64,000 bases of DNA from Aeromicrobium ginsengisoli. GTDB lineage: Bacteria; Actinomycetota; Actinomycetes; Propionibacteriales; Nocardioidaceae. The first letter of the stretch is position 1, and every line of letters starts with the position of its first letter. The position numbers and the translations under genes were made by a program. The stretch covers positions 62,001-126,000 of the forward strand of contig NZ_SDPQ02000004.1 in NCBI RefSeq assembly GCF_004134905.2, given 5' to 3'. Positions 8,216 through 16,449 of this stretch are shown here, piece by piece. The notes below the pieces were generated by a model. The model did no database searches. It was not told the DNA's origin and saw only the letters and a list, made by a program, of their open reading frames with translations.

Positions 8216-9196
8216 TCAGAACCCCTCAGGGAGGCGCGGCGTGTACGGCTCCTCGAGGCGCCGCAGCTCGTCCGCGGTGAGCTCGAGGTCGAGCGACGCG
8301 ATCGCGTCGTCGAGCTGGGCCATCGAGGTCGTGCCGACGATCGGTGCGGTGACGACCGGCTGCTGGCGCACCCAGGCGAGCGCCACCTGGGCCCGTGAGG
8401 CACCCCGCTCGGCGGCGACCGCCGCGACGGTCTCGGTGATCGCCCGGTTGGAGTCGTCCGACTGGCGGTAGAACCCCTGGGCGATGGTGTCGTGGTCGCT
8501 GCGCGTGGTGGACGTGTCATCCCACGCGCGGGCGAGGCGTCCGCGGGCGAGCGGGCTCCACGGGATGACGCCCATGCCGAAGTGGTTGCACAGGGGATGC
8601 ATCTCGCGCTCCTCCTCGCGCTGCAGCAGGTTGTACTGGTCCTGCATCGCGACGAATCGCGTCCACCCGTGGGACTCCGCGGTGTGCTGGGCGTCGGCGA
8701 GCTGCCACGCCGGCATCGACGAGGCGCCGAGGTAGCGCACCTTTCCGGCCTTGACGACGTCGTGCAGCGCCTCCATGGTCTCCTCGATCGGGACGGTAGG
8801 GTCCCACCGGTGGATCTGGTACAGGTCGACGTAGTCGGTGCCGAGGCGACGCAGGCTGTGGTCGATCTCCGACAGAATCGCGGTGCGCGACAGCCCGGCG
8901 CCGTGCGGGCCGGGACGGGTGCGGGCGAACAGCTTGGTCGCGATGACGACGTCCTCGCGGGGTGCGAGGTCGGCGAGCGCCCGGCCGAGGATCTCCTCGC
9001 CCGTGCCCCCGGAGTAGACGTTGGCGGTGTCGAACGTCGTGATGCCCGACTCGAGGGCGCGCTCGATGAAGGGCCGGCTCGCGGCCTCCGAGAGCGTCCA
9101 CCCGTGGCCGCCGGCCGACGAGTCGCCGAAGCTCATGCACCCGAGCACGAGGGGCGAGACCTCGAGCCCGCTGCTGCCGACCTTGATGTGCTCCAT
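8216..9196 (-). CDS. Aldo/keto reductase
   Basis: 326 residues. The AKR catalytic tetrad is visible as D56, Y61 (FDTANVYSGGTGEEIL), K88 (VIATKLFA) and H129 (LYQIHRWD). The C-terminal NADPH-binding portion includes APIVGTTSMAQLDDAI. It reduces aldehydes or ketones with NAD(P)H in the cytoplasm, resembling the YajO/Tas-like class. It is the last gene of a three-gene minus-strand unit with an isochorismatase-type hydrolase (24-base gap) and a TIM-barrel isomerase. The substrate is unknown. Confidence 0.93.
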   Translation of the reverse strand: MEHIKVGSSGLEVSPLVLGCMSFGDSSAGGHGWTLSEAASRPFIERALESGITTFDTANVYSGGTGEEILGRALADLAPREDVVIATKLFARTRPGPHGAGLSRTAILSEIDHSLRRLGTDYVDLYQIHRWDPTVPIEETMEALHDVVKAGKVRYLGASSMPAWQLADAQHTAESHGWTRFVAMQDQYNLLQREEEREMHPLCNHFGMGVIPWSPLARGRLARAWDDTSTTRSDHDTIAQGFYRQSDDSNRAITETVAAVAAERGASRAQVALAWVRQQPVVTAPIVGTTSMAQLDDAIASLDLELTADELRRLEEPYTPRLPEGF

Positions 9197-9220
9197 GGTT
9201 CCTCCGGTGGGGTGGTGGTG

Positions 9221-9946
9221 TCAGACGAGCGCGTCGAGCACCTGGACGGCGGTGACGAGCTGGGCCGGGTACGCGCCGATGAAGTGCTTGGCCGCGGCCT
9301 GGTCGGCGTCGCTCAGCGCCGCGGTGCAGTCGGTGACGAGGTACTGGCGGTAACCGAGGTCGAAGCCGGTCGAGACCGACAGCAGCACGCACGCGTTGGT
9401 GACGGCGCCCGCCCAGAGCAGGGTGTCGATGCCGCGGGAGCGTAGCTCGCGGTCGAGGTCGGAGCCCGTGAACGCGCCCGAGCCGGACTTCACGACCGAC
9501 AGGTCGCGCGGGTCGGGGCCGAGCGCCGGCAGCGGATCGGCGCCCCAGGTGCCTTCGCGCGCGCCGGCGGCGTGCACGTAGGGCGCGAGCGCTGGCACCA
9601 CGTCGGACGCGTCGTAGGTGCGGGTCGCGAGTCGCGCGTGGACGACGAGCACCCCTGCGTTGCGGGCGGCAGCCAGCACCTCGACCAGGCGGGGGAGCAG
9701 GGTCGAGGCGAGCCGGCGCTCGAGGTGGTCGGCCTGGGTGGTCGACCCGGCGGCGCGGAGGATCTGCAGGTTCGTGCCGGCGGGGTCGGACTGCCAGTTG
9801 ATCAGGTCGACCAGCACGATCGCGGTGCGGTCTGCGCGCAGGGATGCCCACGGGTCGTCTGCGTCGAAGGCGGAGTCGTTGTACCAGTGGCCGCGCATGC
9901 CCTCGGGCAGGACGGCAGAGGAGGTCGACTCGTCGAACCTGGTCAC
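9221..9946 (-). CDS. Isochorismatase-family cysteine hydrolase
   Basis: 241 residues. The catalytic triad of the family is present: D47 in LVDLINWQSD, K153 in VVKSGSGAF, and C186 in AVTNACVLL with the usual cis-peptide context. Such enzymes hydrolyse amides such as N-carbamoyl compounds, nicotinamide or biuret, or the vinyl ether of isochorismate; nothing here distinguishes these. The start GTG 9946 overlaps the upstream isomerase stop by four bases (GTGA), so translation is coupled. Confidence 0.9.
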   Translation of the reverse strand: MTRFDESTSSAVLPEGMRGHWYNDSAFDADDPWASLRADRTAIVLVDLINWQSDPAGTNLQILRAAGSTTQADHLERRLASTLLPRLVEVLAAARNAGVLVVHARLATRTYDASDVVPALAPYVHAAGAREGTWGADPLPALGPDPRDLSVVKSGSGAFTGSDLDRELRSRGIDTLLWAGAVTNACVLLSVSTGFDLGYRQYLVTDCTAALSDADQAAAKHFIGAYPAQLVTAVQVLDALV

Positions 9947-10611
9947 GCCGTGGCCTCCCGCCCCGCAGCGAGGTCGGCCAGCATCGGTCGTACGACCTCG
10001 GCGAGCTCGGCCGCGTGCCGCGGTGGGTCGTCGAGGGGCCAGCCCATGTGCGGCAGATCGAAGTACTCGATCGACAGCAAGCCGGAGTAGTCGAGGCTGT
10101 CGAGCGCGCCGAGGACGCCTCTGACGTCAACCTCGCCTTGGGCGGCCGGCAGCTGCCCGACGCCCAGCGCGGCCTGGCGCAGCTGCACGTGGTCGGCGTG
10201 CGGCAAAAACGCCAGCACGTCGCCGCCCCACTGGGTGACGTGCCCCGTGTCTACAACGAGGCGCACGCCGGGCACCTCGTCGAGCAGCCGGTGGATCGCG
10301 GCGTCGGAGCCCAGCAGCGACCCGGCCCACGGCTCGACCCGGGGCTCGTCGACGGTGCGCAGGCGCGCGACCATCTCGTCCCAGTCCCTGTGGGGTGCGG
10401 GTGCCGGCCACGCCCAGCCGCGTCCGGGACCCGGGCCCATGCGGATGCCGACGGGCAGGGCGAGCCCCTCGGGGTCGTCGTCACCGACCAGGTCGAGGTG
10501 GTCGAAGCCGAGTCGCTGCGCCGCGACCGAGGCGGTCGCCGCGTCCGACGTCCACGCGAGGCGGCACACGCCGAGCGGCCACCGCTGGGGCGGTGGGGTG
10601 GGGTCGGTCAT
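9943..10611 (-). CDS. Sugar phosphate isomerase/epimerase-like TIM-barrel protein
   Basis: 222 residues from ATG 10611. The frame is open far upstream, but the preceding part crosses an AT-rich promoter and the small-protein gene on the other strand, so it is not coding. Visible xylose-isomerase-like features are CRLAWTS at the N-terminus, VRLVVDTGHVTQWGGD with the metal-binding Asp-x-x-His, DHVQLRQAA, and a C-terminal YSGLLSIEYFDLPHMGWPLDDP. At 222 residues it is shorter than typical family members (~270). It is first gene of the unit with the isochorismatase and aldo/keto reductase; probably an isomerase or dehydratase of a small polyol or keto acid. Confidence 0.82.
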   Translation of the reverse strand: MTDPTPPPQRWPLGVCRLAWTSDAATASVAAQRLGFDHLDLVGDDDPEGLALPVGIRMGPGPGRGWAWPAPAPHRDWDEMVARLRTVDEPRVEPWAGSLLGSDAAIHRLLDEVPGVRLVVDTGHVTQWGGDVLAFLPHADHVQLRQAALGVGQLPAAQGEVDVRGVLGALDSLDYSGLLSIEYFDLPHMGWPLDDPPRHAAELAEVVRPMLADLAAGREATA

Positions 10612-10679
10612 GATGGGCTCCTGACTGCCGGAACGCGTGACGCACCGCACGCTCCGGTGATTCTTTTGATACATTAACT

Positions 10680-10697
10680 TACAATCCTTTTGAAGAT
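10680..10697. promoter_or_regulatory. Divergent promoter with weak copy of the ATCYTTGCAARGAT palindrome
   Basis: ATCCTTTTGAAGAT at 10684-10697 matches 11 of 14 positions of the palindrome found repeatedly in this window, with the centre changed. A -10-like TACAAT at 10680-10685 overlaps it. It lies 23 bases before the small-protein start and 73 bases before the divergent isomerase start. Confidence 0.45.
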
Positions 10698-10719
10698 AGA
10701 AGACCGGGAGCACACAACG

Positions 10720-11016
10720 ATGAAGCCTCAGGTGGGACAGCGGCTCGGCAGCGTCACGAGCGAGATCGAGGTCATCGTTGTGCGACCGCCCGCGGACGAC
10801 GTCGACCTGACCTGCGGCGGCGCGCCGATGGCCCCCGCCCCCGCCGAGCGCAGCGGCGAGCCCGACGCGGGTGGCGGCGCCCTGCTCGGCAAGCGCTACC
10901 ACCACGTCGCCTCCGGCATGGAGCTGCTGTGCACGAAGGCTGGCGCGGGAACCCTCGCCGTCGACGGCGAGCCCCTCGGCGTCAAGGAAGCCAAGAACCT
11001 CCCGTCGTCCGACTGA
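10720..11016 (+). CDS. Small conserved-looking protein of unknown function
   Basis: 98 residues from ATG 10720 (an in-frame ATG at 10690 lies inside the operator/promoter and is unlikely). The sequence has a beta-rich N-terminus (IEVIVVRPPADDVDLTC), a Gly/Pro/Ala linker and a C-terminus LGKRYHHVASGMELLCTKAGAG ending in AKNLPSSD. No signal peptide or membrane segment is seen; two Cys residues are far apart. It precedes the aldehyde dehydrogenase by 25 bases in one transcription unit, so a helper or binding role for that enzyme or its substrate is possible. I do not recognise a named family with certainty. Confidence 0.7.
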   Translation: MKPQVGQRLGSVTSEIEVIVVRPPADDVDLTCGGAPMAPAPAERSGEPDAGGGALLGKRYHHVASGMELLCTKAGAGTLAVDGEPLGVKEAKNLPSSD

Positions 11017-11041
11017 CCACACTCCGCGAGCAAGGACGCCC

Positions 11042-12484
11042 ATGACGACCCTCGAGCACCTCTGGATCGACAACGCACCCCACCGACCGCACGGCTCGGG
11101 CCTGGTGCACCTTGTCAACCCCGCGACGGAGCAGGAGATCGGCACGGCGCCCGAGGCCGACGCGGCCGACGTCGACGCCGCCGTGCAGGCCGCCAACCGC
11201 GCACTGCATGACCCCGCGTGGCATGGCCTCACGCCGGCCGGACGCGCCGAGCTGCTCCGCGCCCTGGCCGACGCGATCGACAAGCGTGCTGCCGAGCTGG
11301 CCGAGCTGATCACGACCCAGAACGGCATGCCGATCAAGATGGTGCGCTGGGGCAACGTCGCCGGCACCTCGGCCTCGTACCGCTACTTCGCCGACCTCGC
11401 CGAGGCCACACCGATCGAGCAGGAGCGCGTCACGCCTTACAGCCGCACCCGCGTGCGCCGCGACCCCATCGGCGCCGTCGGCATCATCGCGCCGTGGAAT
11501 GGGCCGCAGATCCTCGTGGCCTGGAAGCTCGGTCCCGCGCTGGCGTCCGGATGCACCGTGGTGCTCAAGCCGGCTCCCGAGACGAGCCTCGACGCCCACC
11601 TGCTGGCCGAGGCCGCGGCCGATGCGGGCTTCCCGCCCGGCGTGTTCAACGTCGTCACGGGCGGACGCGAGACCGGTGCCGCGCTTGTGGCACACCCCGG
11701 CATCGCCAAGATCGCGTTCACGGGCTCGACCGCCGCCGGCCGCGAGATCGCCAAGGTCTGCGGCAGCCAGCTCAAGCCGGCGACTCTCGAGCTCGGCGGC
11801 AAGAGCGCCGCGATCCTGCTTGACGACGCCGACCTGTCGCTCATCAACGCCCAGGTCACCCGCATCTTCTCGCCCAACTCCGGGCAGGTCTGCTACTCCT
11901 GCACCCGGGTGCTGGCGCCCCGCTCGCGCTACGACGAGTCGGTCGAGGCCGTCGTCGAAGGCATGGGGCTCGCGCGCCTCGGCGACCCGCTGCTCGACAC
12001 CACGAACTTCGGCCCCCTCGTCAGCTCGCGCCAGCGCGACCGTGTCGAGGACTACATCGGCATCGGCAAGAACGAGGGTGCCGACGTCGCGCTGGGCGGC
12101 GGACGTCCGGCCGACCTCGACCGCGGTTTCTTCGTGTCGCCCACGGTATTCCGCGGCGTCGACAACTCGATGCGCATAGCCCGCGAGGAGATCTTCGGGC
12201 CCGTGCTCGTCGTCATCCCCTATGACGATGACGACGACGCCGTCCGCATCGCCAACGACTCCGACTACGGCTTGGGCGGCACGGTGTTCACGTCCGACCC
12301 CGAGCGCGGCCTGGCAATCGCACGACGGGTCGAGACCGGCACGGTGGGCATCAACGGCTACGAGCCGACGCTCGACTCGCCGTTCGGCGGGGTCAAGGGC
12401 AGCGGTATGGGACGCGAGCTGGGCCCCGAGAGCCTCGATGGGTACGTCGAGCTCAAGTCGATCTACAATGCTCCGCCGCTGTAG
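11042..12484 (+). CDS. NAD(P)-dependent aldehyde dehydrogenase
   Basis: 480 residues from ATG 11042. The ALDH catalytic Cys is in NSGQVCYSCTR (near residue 286) and the general base in LELGGKSAA (near 252); IAPWNGPQ and FTGSTAAG form the cofactor site; EEIFGPV is near the C-terminus. Upstream in-frame codons overlap the small-protein gene and are not used. It is a paralogue of the 4224-5681 enzyme but clearly distinct in sequence. It is likely induced together with the small upstream protein through the promoter at 10680. Confidence 0.93.
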   Translation: MTTLEHLWIDNAPHRPHGSGLVHLVNPATEQEIGTAPEADAADVDAAVQAANRALHDPAWHGLTPAGRAELLRALADAIDKRAAELAELITTQNGMPIKMVRWGNVAGTSASYRYFADLAEATPIEQERVTPYSRTRVRRDPIGAVGIIAPWNGPQILVAWKLGPALASGCTVVLKPAPETSLDAHLLAEAAADAGFPPGVFNVVTGGRETGAALVAHPGIAKIAFTGSTAAGREIAKVCGSQLKPATLELGGKSAAILLDDADLSLINAQVTRIFSPNSGQVCYSCTRVLAPRSRYDESVEAVVEGMGLARLGDPLLDTTNFGPLVSSRQRDRVEDYIGIGKNEGADVALGGGRPADLDRGFFVSPTVFRGVDNSMRIAREEIFGPVLVVIPYDDDDDAVRIANDSDYGLGGTVFTSDPERGLAIARRVETGTVGINGYEPTLDSPFGGVKGSGMGRELGPESLDGYVELKSIYNAPPL

Positions 12485-12496
12485 CGGGTCGGTCGC

Positions 12497-12979
12497 TCAG
12501 TCGGCCGGCAGGAAGATCGCGAGCGGCGAGAACGGCTCATCGACCTGGTAGACGTCGTTGAACAGTGCGACGCCCTCGACCGTCAGCGCGACGTCGGTGG
12601 CCAGCCAGATGCGCAGGTCCTCGTTGGTGGGACGCGGCTCGAGGGTGAACCTGACGAGCGGTAGTCGGGTGTCGCCCTCGACGTCGCGCGGCTCGACGAC
12701 GGTCATTTCGCCGCGCCCGTCGGTGACCTTGACGAGCGGGTGCGCGATGCGGACGAACATCATGCCGGCGTGCGCCGCGAACCGCAGGTCGCCTCGGAAC
12801 GCGAACGTGCCGGCGTCGACGTCGGAGGCCTCGGGATCGGGCTCGAACACCATGACGTTGCCTTCGGTGGCGGTGACTCCGTCGTGCAGGCTGGCCCGGC
12901 CGTCGGGGGTACGTCCGACGTAGTCGAGGAAGCTCGACTTGATGCCCCAGTGCAGGCCGAGGTGCTGCTCGTCGCTCAC
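12497..12979 (-). CDS. HtaA-domain-like protein, cytoplasmic
   Basis: 160 residues. The N-terminal LGLHWGIKSSFLDYV matches the opening of HtaA (haem-transport-associated) domains, typically L-x-W-G-x-K-x-S-F-x-x-Y, followed by a beta-rich region (FAFRGDLRFAAHAGMMFV). Known HtaA proteins of corynebacteria are secreted and bind haem, but this one has no signal peptide or membrane anchor. It is convergent with the aldehyde dehydrogenase and 81 bases downstream of an SDR on the same strand. Haem binding is only suggested; a small-ligand-binding role beside dehydrogenases and P450s is the alternative. Confidence 0.7.
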   Translation of the reverse strand: MSDEQHLGLHWGIKSSFLDYVGRTPDGRASLHDGVTATEGNVMVFEPDPEASDVDAGTFAFRGDLRFAAHAGMMFVRIAHPLVKVTDGRGEMTVVEPRDVEGDTRLPLVRFTLEPRPTNEDLRIWLATDVALTVEGVALFNDVYQVDEPFSPLAIFLPAD

Positions 12980-13060
12980 GATGTCTCCTTGGTGCAGGAC
13001 GCTAAGGGTCTGTCCAGAACTTTAGGCCCGTCCTCGGAGACCGCCCGGCGCGGCGTCACG

Positions 13061-13810
13061 TCAGTACAACCCGCCGTCGACCCGGATGAACGCCGCGGTC
13101 GTGAAGGACGAGTGTGGGCTGGCGAGGTACAGCGCCGTGGTGACCACCTCGTCGGGACGCCCCGGGCGTCCGACGCTGCTCTGCGTCGTGGTGCGAGCCT
13201 CCTCGCTCCAGTGCTCGGCGACGTCGGTGAGAAACGGCCCGGCCGACAGCGTGTTGACCCGCACGTTCGGCCCGTACTCGCGGGCGAACACGTGGGTCGA
13301 TGCGTTGAGGGCGGCCTTCGCGGCGGCGTAGGGACCGAACTCGGGCTTGGGCCGGATGCCTGCGAACGACGAGACGTTGATGATCGAGCCGCCGTCGCCG
13401 GCCGCCATGCGTGCCCCGATCAGCGCCGACAGGCGGAACGGCCCCTTGAAGTTGACGTCCATGACCTTGTCGATGAGCTCGGCCGTGGTGTCGACCGACG
13501 ACGGCGACAGCGGCGACATGCCGGCGTTGTTGACCAGCACGTCGACGTGGCCCATCTCGGCGTACGCGCGCTCGACCAGCGCGTCGATCTCGTCCCACCG
13601 GCCCACGTGGCACGCGACAGGCAGGGCGCGGCGACCCAGCGCCTCGATCTCGGCGGCGACCTCCTCGCACGCGTCGAGCTTGCGGCTCGTCACCACGACG
13701 TCGGCGCCGTGCTGGGCGTAGGCCAGCGCGATCTCGCGCCCCAGCCCGCGGCTGCCACCGGTGACCAGGGCGACCTTGCCCTCCAGCGAGAACAGGTCGG
13801 GACCGCTCAC
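13061..13810 (-). CDS. Short-chain dehydrogenase/reductase (SDR)
   Basis: 249 residues from GTG 13810. Classical SDR motifs in order: cofactor loop TGGSRGLG, VNNAG, catalytic Ser in NVSSFAG and Tyr/Lys in YAAAKAAL, and a C-terminal VDGGLY. GTG 13810 overlaps the stop of the upstream acyl-CoA dehydrogenase by four bases (GTGA), which decides the start over longer open frames. It likely oxidises a hydroxyacyl-CoA or alcohol produced in the same pathway as the dehydrogenase. Confidence 0.92.
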   Translation of the reverse strand: MSGPDLFSLEGKVALVTGGSRGLGREIALAYAQHGADVVVTSRKLDACEEVAAEIEALGRRALPVACHVGRWDEIDALVERAYAEMGHVDVLVNNAGMSPLSPSSVDTTAELIDKVMDVNFKGPFRLSALIGARMAAGDGGSIINVSSFAGIRPKPEFGPYAAAKAALNASTHVFAREYGPNVRVNTLSAGPFLTDVAEHWSEEARTTTQSSVGRPGRPDEVVTTALYLASPHSSFTTAAFIRVDGGLY

Positions 13811-15111
13811 AGATCCACCCCGGCCGCGGCGAGCGCGGCGGCGTGGTGCTCGCGGGCGGCGGCGAGGCGGGTCGGCACGTGCTCGCTCGGGAACAGGCCC
13901 GCGGCGGGCTGCTGGCCGCGGAGGACGCCCTTGGCGATCGTCGTACGGTGCACCTCGGTCGGGCCGTCGACGAGCCCGATGTGCGGGGCGCTGGACCACC
14001 AGCCGGCGAGCGGGGTCTCACGTGTCGTGCCCAGCGAGCCGTGTAGGTGGACGGCGCGCTGCAGGATGTCGTGCAGCACCTTGGCCATCTGCACCTTGCA
14101 CATCGCGATACCGGTGCGGGCCGCCCCGTGCGGCTGGGTGTCGATCGTCCAGGCGGTGTGCAGCACCAGCAGGCGCAGTTGTTGCAGCTCGATCCACGAC
14201 TCCGCGAGCATCGTCTGCACTGACTGCTTCTGGGCGAGCGTCGAGCCCTGCGTCGTGCGGGACACTGCCCGCTCCGTCATCATGTCGAAGATCCGGTGGC
14301 ACTTGCCGACCGTGCGCATCGCGTGGTGGATGCGGCCGCCCCCGAGACGGGCCTGGGCGACCTTGAAGCCCTCGCCGGGGCCGCCGAGCATATGGTCGGC
14401 CGGCACCCGGACGCCGGTGTAGCGGACGTACGCGTGGGTGCCCTCATCCTCGCGCGACTCGACGAACGTCGCGACGTTGCGGACGATCTCGACCCCGGGC
14501 GTCTCGGCCGGGACGATGAACATCGACATGCGCTGGTGCGGTCCCGCTTCGTCGTCGGTGACGGCCATGACGATGAGGAACGAGGCGTATCGGGCGTTCG
14601 ACGTGAACCACTTCTCGCCGTCGATGACCCACGAGTCGCCGTCCTGCCGGGCCCGGCACGTGAACTCCTTGGGGTCGGCGCCCGCGTGTGGTTCGGTCAT
14701 GGAGAACGCTGAGACGATATCGCCGTCGAGCAGCGGCTGCAGGTAGCGGTCCTTCTGCTCCTGCGTGCCGAACATCGCCAGGATCTCGGCGTTGCCGGTG
14801 TCGGGAGCGGCGGTGCCGAACACTGTCGGGGCCCAGTGCGACCGACCGAGCACCTCGTTGAGCAGGCCGAGCTTGAGCTGGCCGTAGCCGGGGCCGCCAA
14901 GGTCGGGGCCGAGGTGGCAGGCCCACAGGCGCTGCTCCTTGACCTTCTCGCGCAACGGGGCGATCACGGCTCGCGACACTTTGTTGCGGACGTCGTATGG
15001 CGCACCGCCGTCGGGAAAGACGAGGTCGAGGGTTTCGCACTCCTCACGCACGAACGTGTCGGCCCAGTCGAGCTTGGCTTGGAACTCGGGATCGGTGGAA
15101 AAGTCCCACAT
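13807..15111 (-). CDS. Acyl-CoA dehydrogenase
   Basis: 434 residues from ATG 15111. FAD/substrate-loop motifs FSMTEPHAGADP and WFTSNARYASF are present, and the C-terminal domain includes VHLHGSLGTTRETPLAGWW. It begins MWDFSTDPEFQAKLDWADTF, the usual alpha-helical N-terminus. A longer frame to 15249 would include the operator at 15194 and is rejected. It introduces an alpha-beta double bond into an acyl-CoA. Length is longer than the ~380 residues common in short/medium-chain members, resembling the FadE class acting on bulky substrates. Confidence 0.9.
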   Translation of the reverse strand: MWDFSTDPEFQAKLDWADTFVREECETLDLVFPDGGAPYDVRNKVSRAVIAPLREKVKEQRLWACHLGPDLGGPGYGQLKLGLLNEVLGRSHWAPTVFGTAAPDTGNAEILAMFGTQEQKDRYLQPLLDGDIVSAFSMTEPHAGADPKEFTCRARQDGDSWVIDGEKWFTSNARYASFLIVMAVTDDEAGPHQRMSMFIVPAETPGVEIVRNVATFVESREDEGTHAYVRYTGVRVPADHMLGGPGEGFKVAQARLGGGRIHHAMRTVGKCHRIFDMMTERAVSRTTQGSTLAQKQSVQTMLAESWIELQQLRLLVLHTAWTIDTQPHGAARTGIAMCKVQMAKVLHDILQRAVHLHGSLGTTRETPLAGWWSSAPHIGLVDGPTEVHRTTIAKGVLRGQQPAAGLFPSEHVPTRLAAAREHHAAALAAAGVDL

Positions 15112-15193
15112 GCGAGCGGACCCTTTCGTCGGGCTCCCCCAGGCTGTCGAGCGGGGGGAAGCGATCTTCTCGCACCCTAGCCATAAACATTTA

Positions 15194-15207
15194 ATGCTTG
15201 CAAGGAT
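15194..15207. promoter_or_regulatory. Palindromic operator copy (ATGCTTGCAAGGAT)
   Basis: Matches 13 of 14 positions of ATCYTTGCAARGAT. It lies in the AT-rich part of the divergent region between the acyl-CoA dehydrogenase (start 15111) and the SDR (start 15343). Confidence 0.75.
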
Positions 15208-15342
15208 AACTACGATGTGTGAGACTTGGCGAAGAGTGACTGGCGCCACATCGCCGGGCCTGTGACAGGTCGCGGCGGCTCAGGGCCAGAGCTTCCCCAG
15301 ACACGAGATTTCACAGGCCCAGAGGGGTCGAGGAGGAGAACC

Positions 15343-16230
15343 ATGCGTCTCAAGGACAAGGTCGTCGTCATCACCGGTGCGGGTTCGGGTCTGGGACGCG
15401 TCTCGTCCCGGCTGTTCGCACAGGAGGGGGCGAGGGTCGTCATCACCGACATCTCCGAGGCGCGCGCCAAGGAGACGCTCGAGCAGGTGTTGGGCGACGG
15501 CAACGAAGCGATCGCCGTCAAGGCCGATGTCACGATCGAGTCCGAAGTCGAGGCCGCCGTGCAGGCGGCCGTCGACACCTACGGACGCCTCGACGTCATG
15601 TTCGCCAATGCGGGCATCCCGGCCAAAGGATTCGGTTCCGCGGCGCTGGAAAACATCACCGAGGAGGAGTGGGACGAGACCAACGACGTGGTCCTTAAGG
15701 GCGTCTTCTTCTCCGTCAAGCACGCAGTCCGGGCGATGAAGAACAACCCCGGCGGTCCTGCCGGCAGCTCGATCATCTGCACCTCATCGGCCGCCTCGAT
15801 GGCCGGCTACCCCGGCTTCCCGCAGTACGGCGCGGCCAAGGGTGGTATCAACGCGTTCGTCCGCCTGTGCGCCGCGTGGGAGATCGGCAAGTACGGCATC
15901 CGCATCAACGCGATCTGCCCCACGCACGGCATGTCGGCCAACTTCATCCTGCCAGGCGATGCGCCGGTGCTCGGCAAGTCGCACGAAGAGATGCAGGGCG
16001 AATGGATCAAAGAGCACTCGCCGATCCCGCTCAAGCTCGACCGCGCCCCGAACTTGCTCGACAACGCCTACCCGGCGCTATTCCTCGCCTCCGACGAGTC
16101 GATGTACATGTCGGGCGTCTCGATCCCGATCACCGACGGAGGCACACTGGCCACAGTGGCCATCCCGTTCGGTGACAACTGGCGCGAGGACCTCTACGGG
16201 AACGCCTCGGGGGAGGCGCAGCAGGCATGA
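15343..16230 (+). CDS. Short-chain dehydrogenase/reductase (SDR)
   Basis: 295 residues. ATG 15343 has a strong AGGAGGAG site five bases upstream, preferred over in-frame codons from 15226. The cofactor loop is TGAGSGLG near residue 11, with MFANAG, the catalytic Ser in CTSSAAS, and YGAAKGG. A ~25-residue insertion around AICPTHGMSANFILPGDAP and an extended C-terminus make it longer than a classical SDR. It overlaps the ferredoxin gene by four bases (ATGA) and is co-transcribed with a P450, so it probably oxidises the alcohol produced by that P450. Confidence 0.93.
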   Translation: MRLKDKVVVITGAGSGLGRVSSRLFAQEGARVVITDISEARAKETLEQVLGDGNEAIAVKADVTIESEVEAAVQAAVDTYGRLDVMFANAGIPAKGFGSAALENITEEEWDETNDVVLKGVFFSVKHAVRAMKNNPGGPAGSSIICTSSAASMAGYPGFPQYGAAKGGINAFVRLCAAWEIGKYGIRINAICPTHGMSANFILPGDAPVLGKSHEEMQGEWIKEHSPIPLKLDRAPNLLDNAYPALFLASDESMYMSGVSIPITDGGTLATVAIPFGDNWREDLYGNASGEAQQA

Positions 16231-16439
16231 GACAGCAGCGCCCGCCAGTCGAGATCGATCGCGATCTGTGCGTCGGTCACGGCCGCTGCTACAACAAGGC
16301 GCCGGGACTGTTCTACGCAGACGACATGGGTCTCGGGCATGTCAAGGACGTCATCGATGACAACGCCACCCCGCCTGACCTGGCGCGCATCATCCGGGCT
16401 TGTCCCGAAAGCGCCATCCACCTGACCGCGACGAGCTAG
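16227..16439 (+). CDS. Small [3Fe-4S]-type ferredoxin with CxxHxxC motif
   Basis: 70 residues. Cluster ligands are C15 and C21 in LCVGHGRCYNKAPGLF and C59 in ACPESAI; the position that is Cys in [4Fe-4S] proteins is His18, the actinobacterial P450-ferredoxin variant. It passes electrons from a reductase to the P450 encoded ten bases downstream. Translation is coupled to the SDR by an ATGA overlap. The reductase partner is not adjacent. Confidence 0.93.
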   Translation: MRQQRPPVEIDRDLCVGHGRCYNKAPGLFYADDMGLGHVKDVIDDNATPPDLARIIRACPESAIHLTATS

Positions 16440-16449
16440 GAGACCACGC

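Noticed and set aside
10612-11367. N-terminal extension of the TIM-barrel isomerase
   Set aside because: It crosses a promoter with operator and the oppositely oriented small-protein gene; the protein fold starts at ATG 10611.
12740-14422. 560-residue open frame on the plus strand across 12.7-14.4 kb
   Set aside because: It is antisense to the HtaA-like, SDR and acyl-CoA dehydrogenase genes, which have clear domain motifs; its composition is typical of a GC-rich shadow frame.
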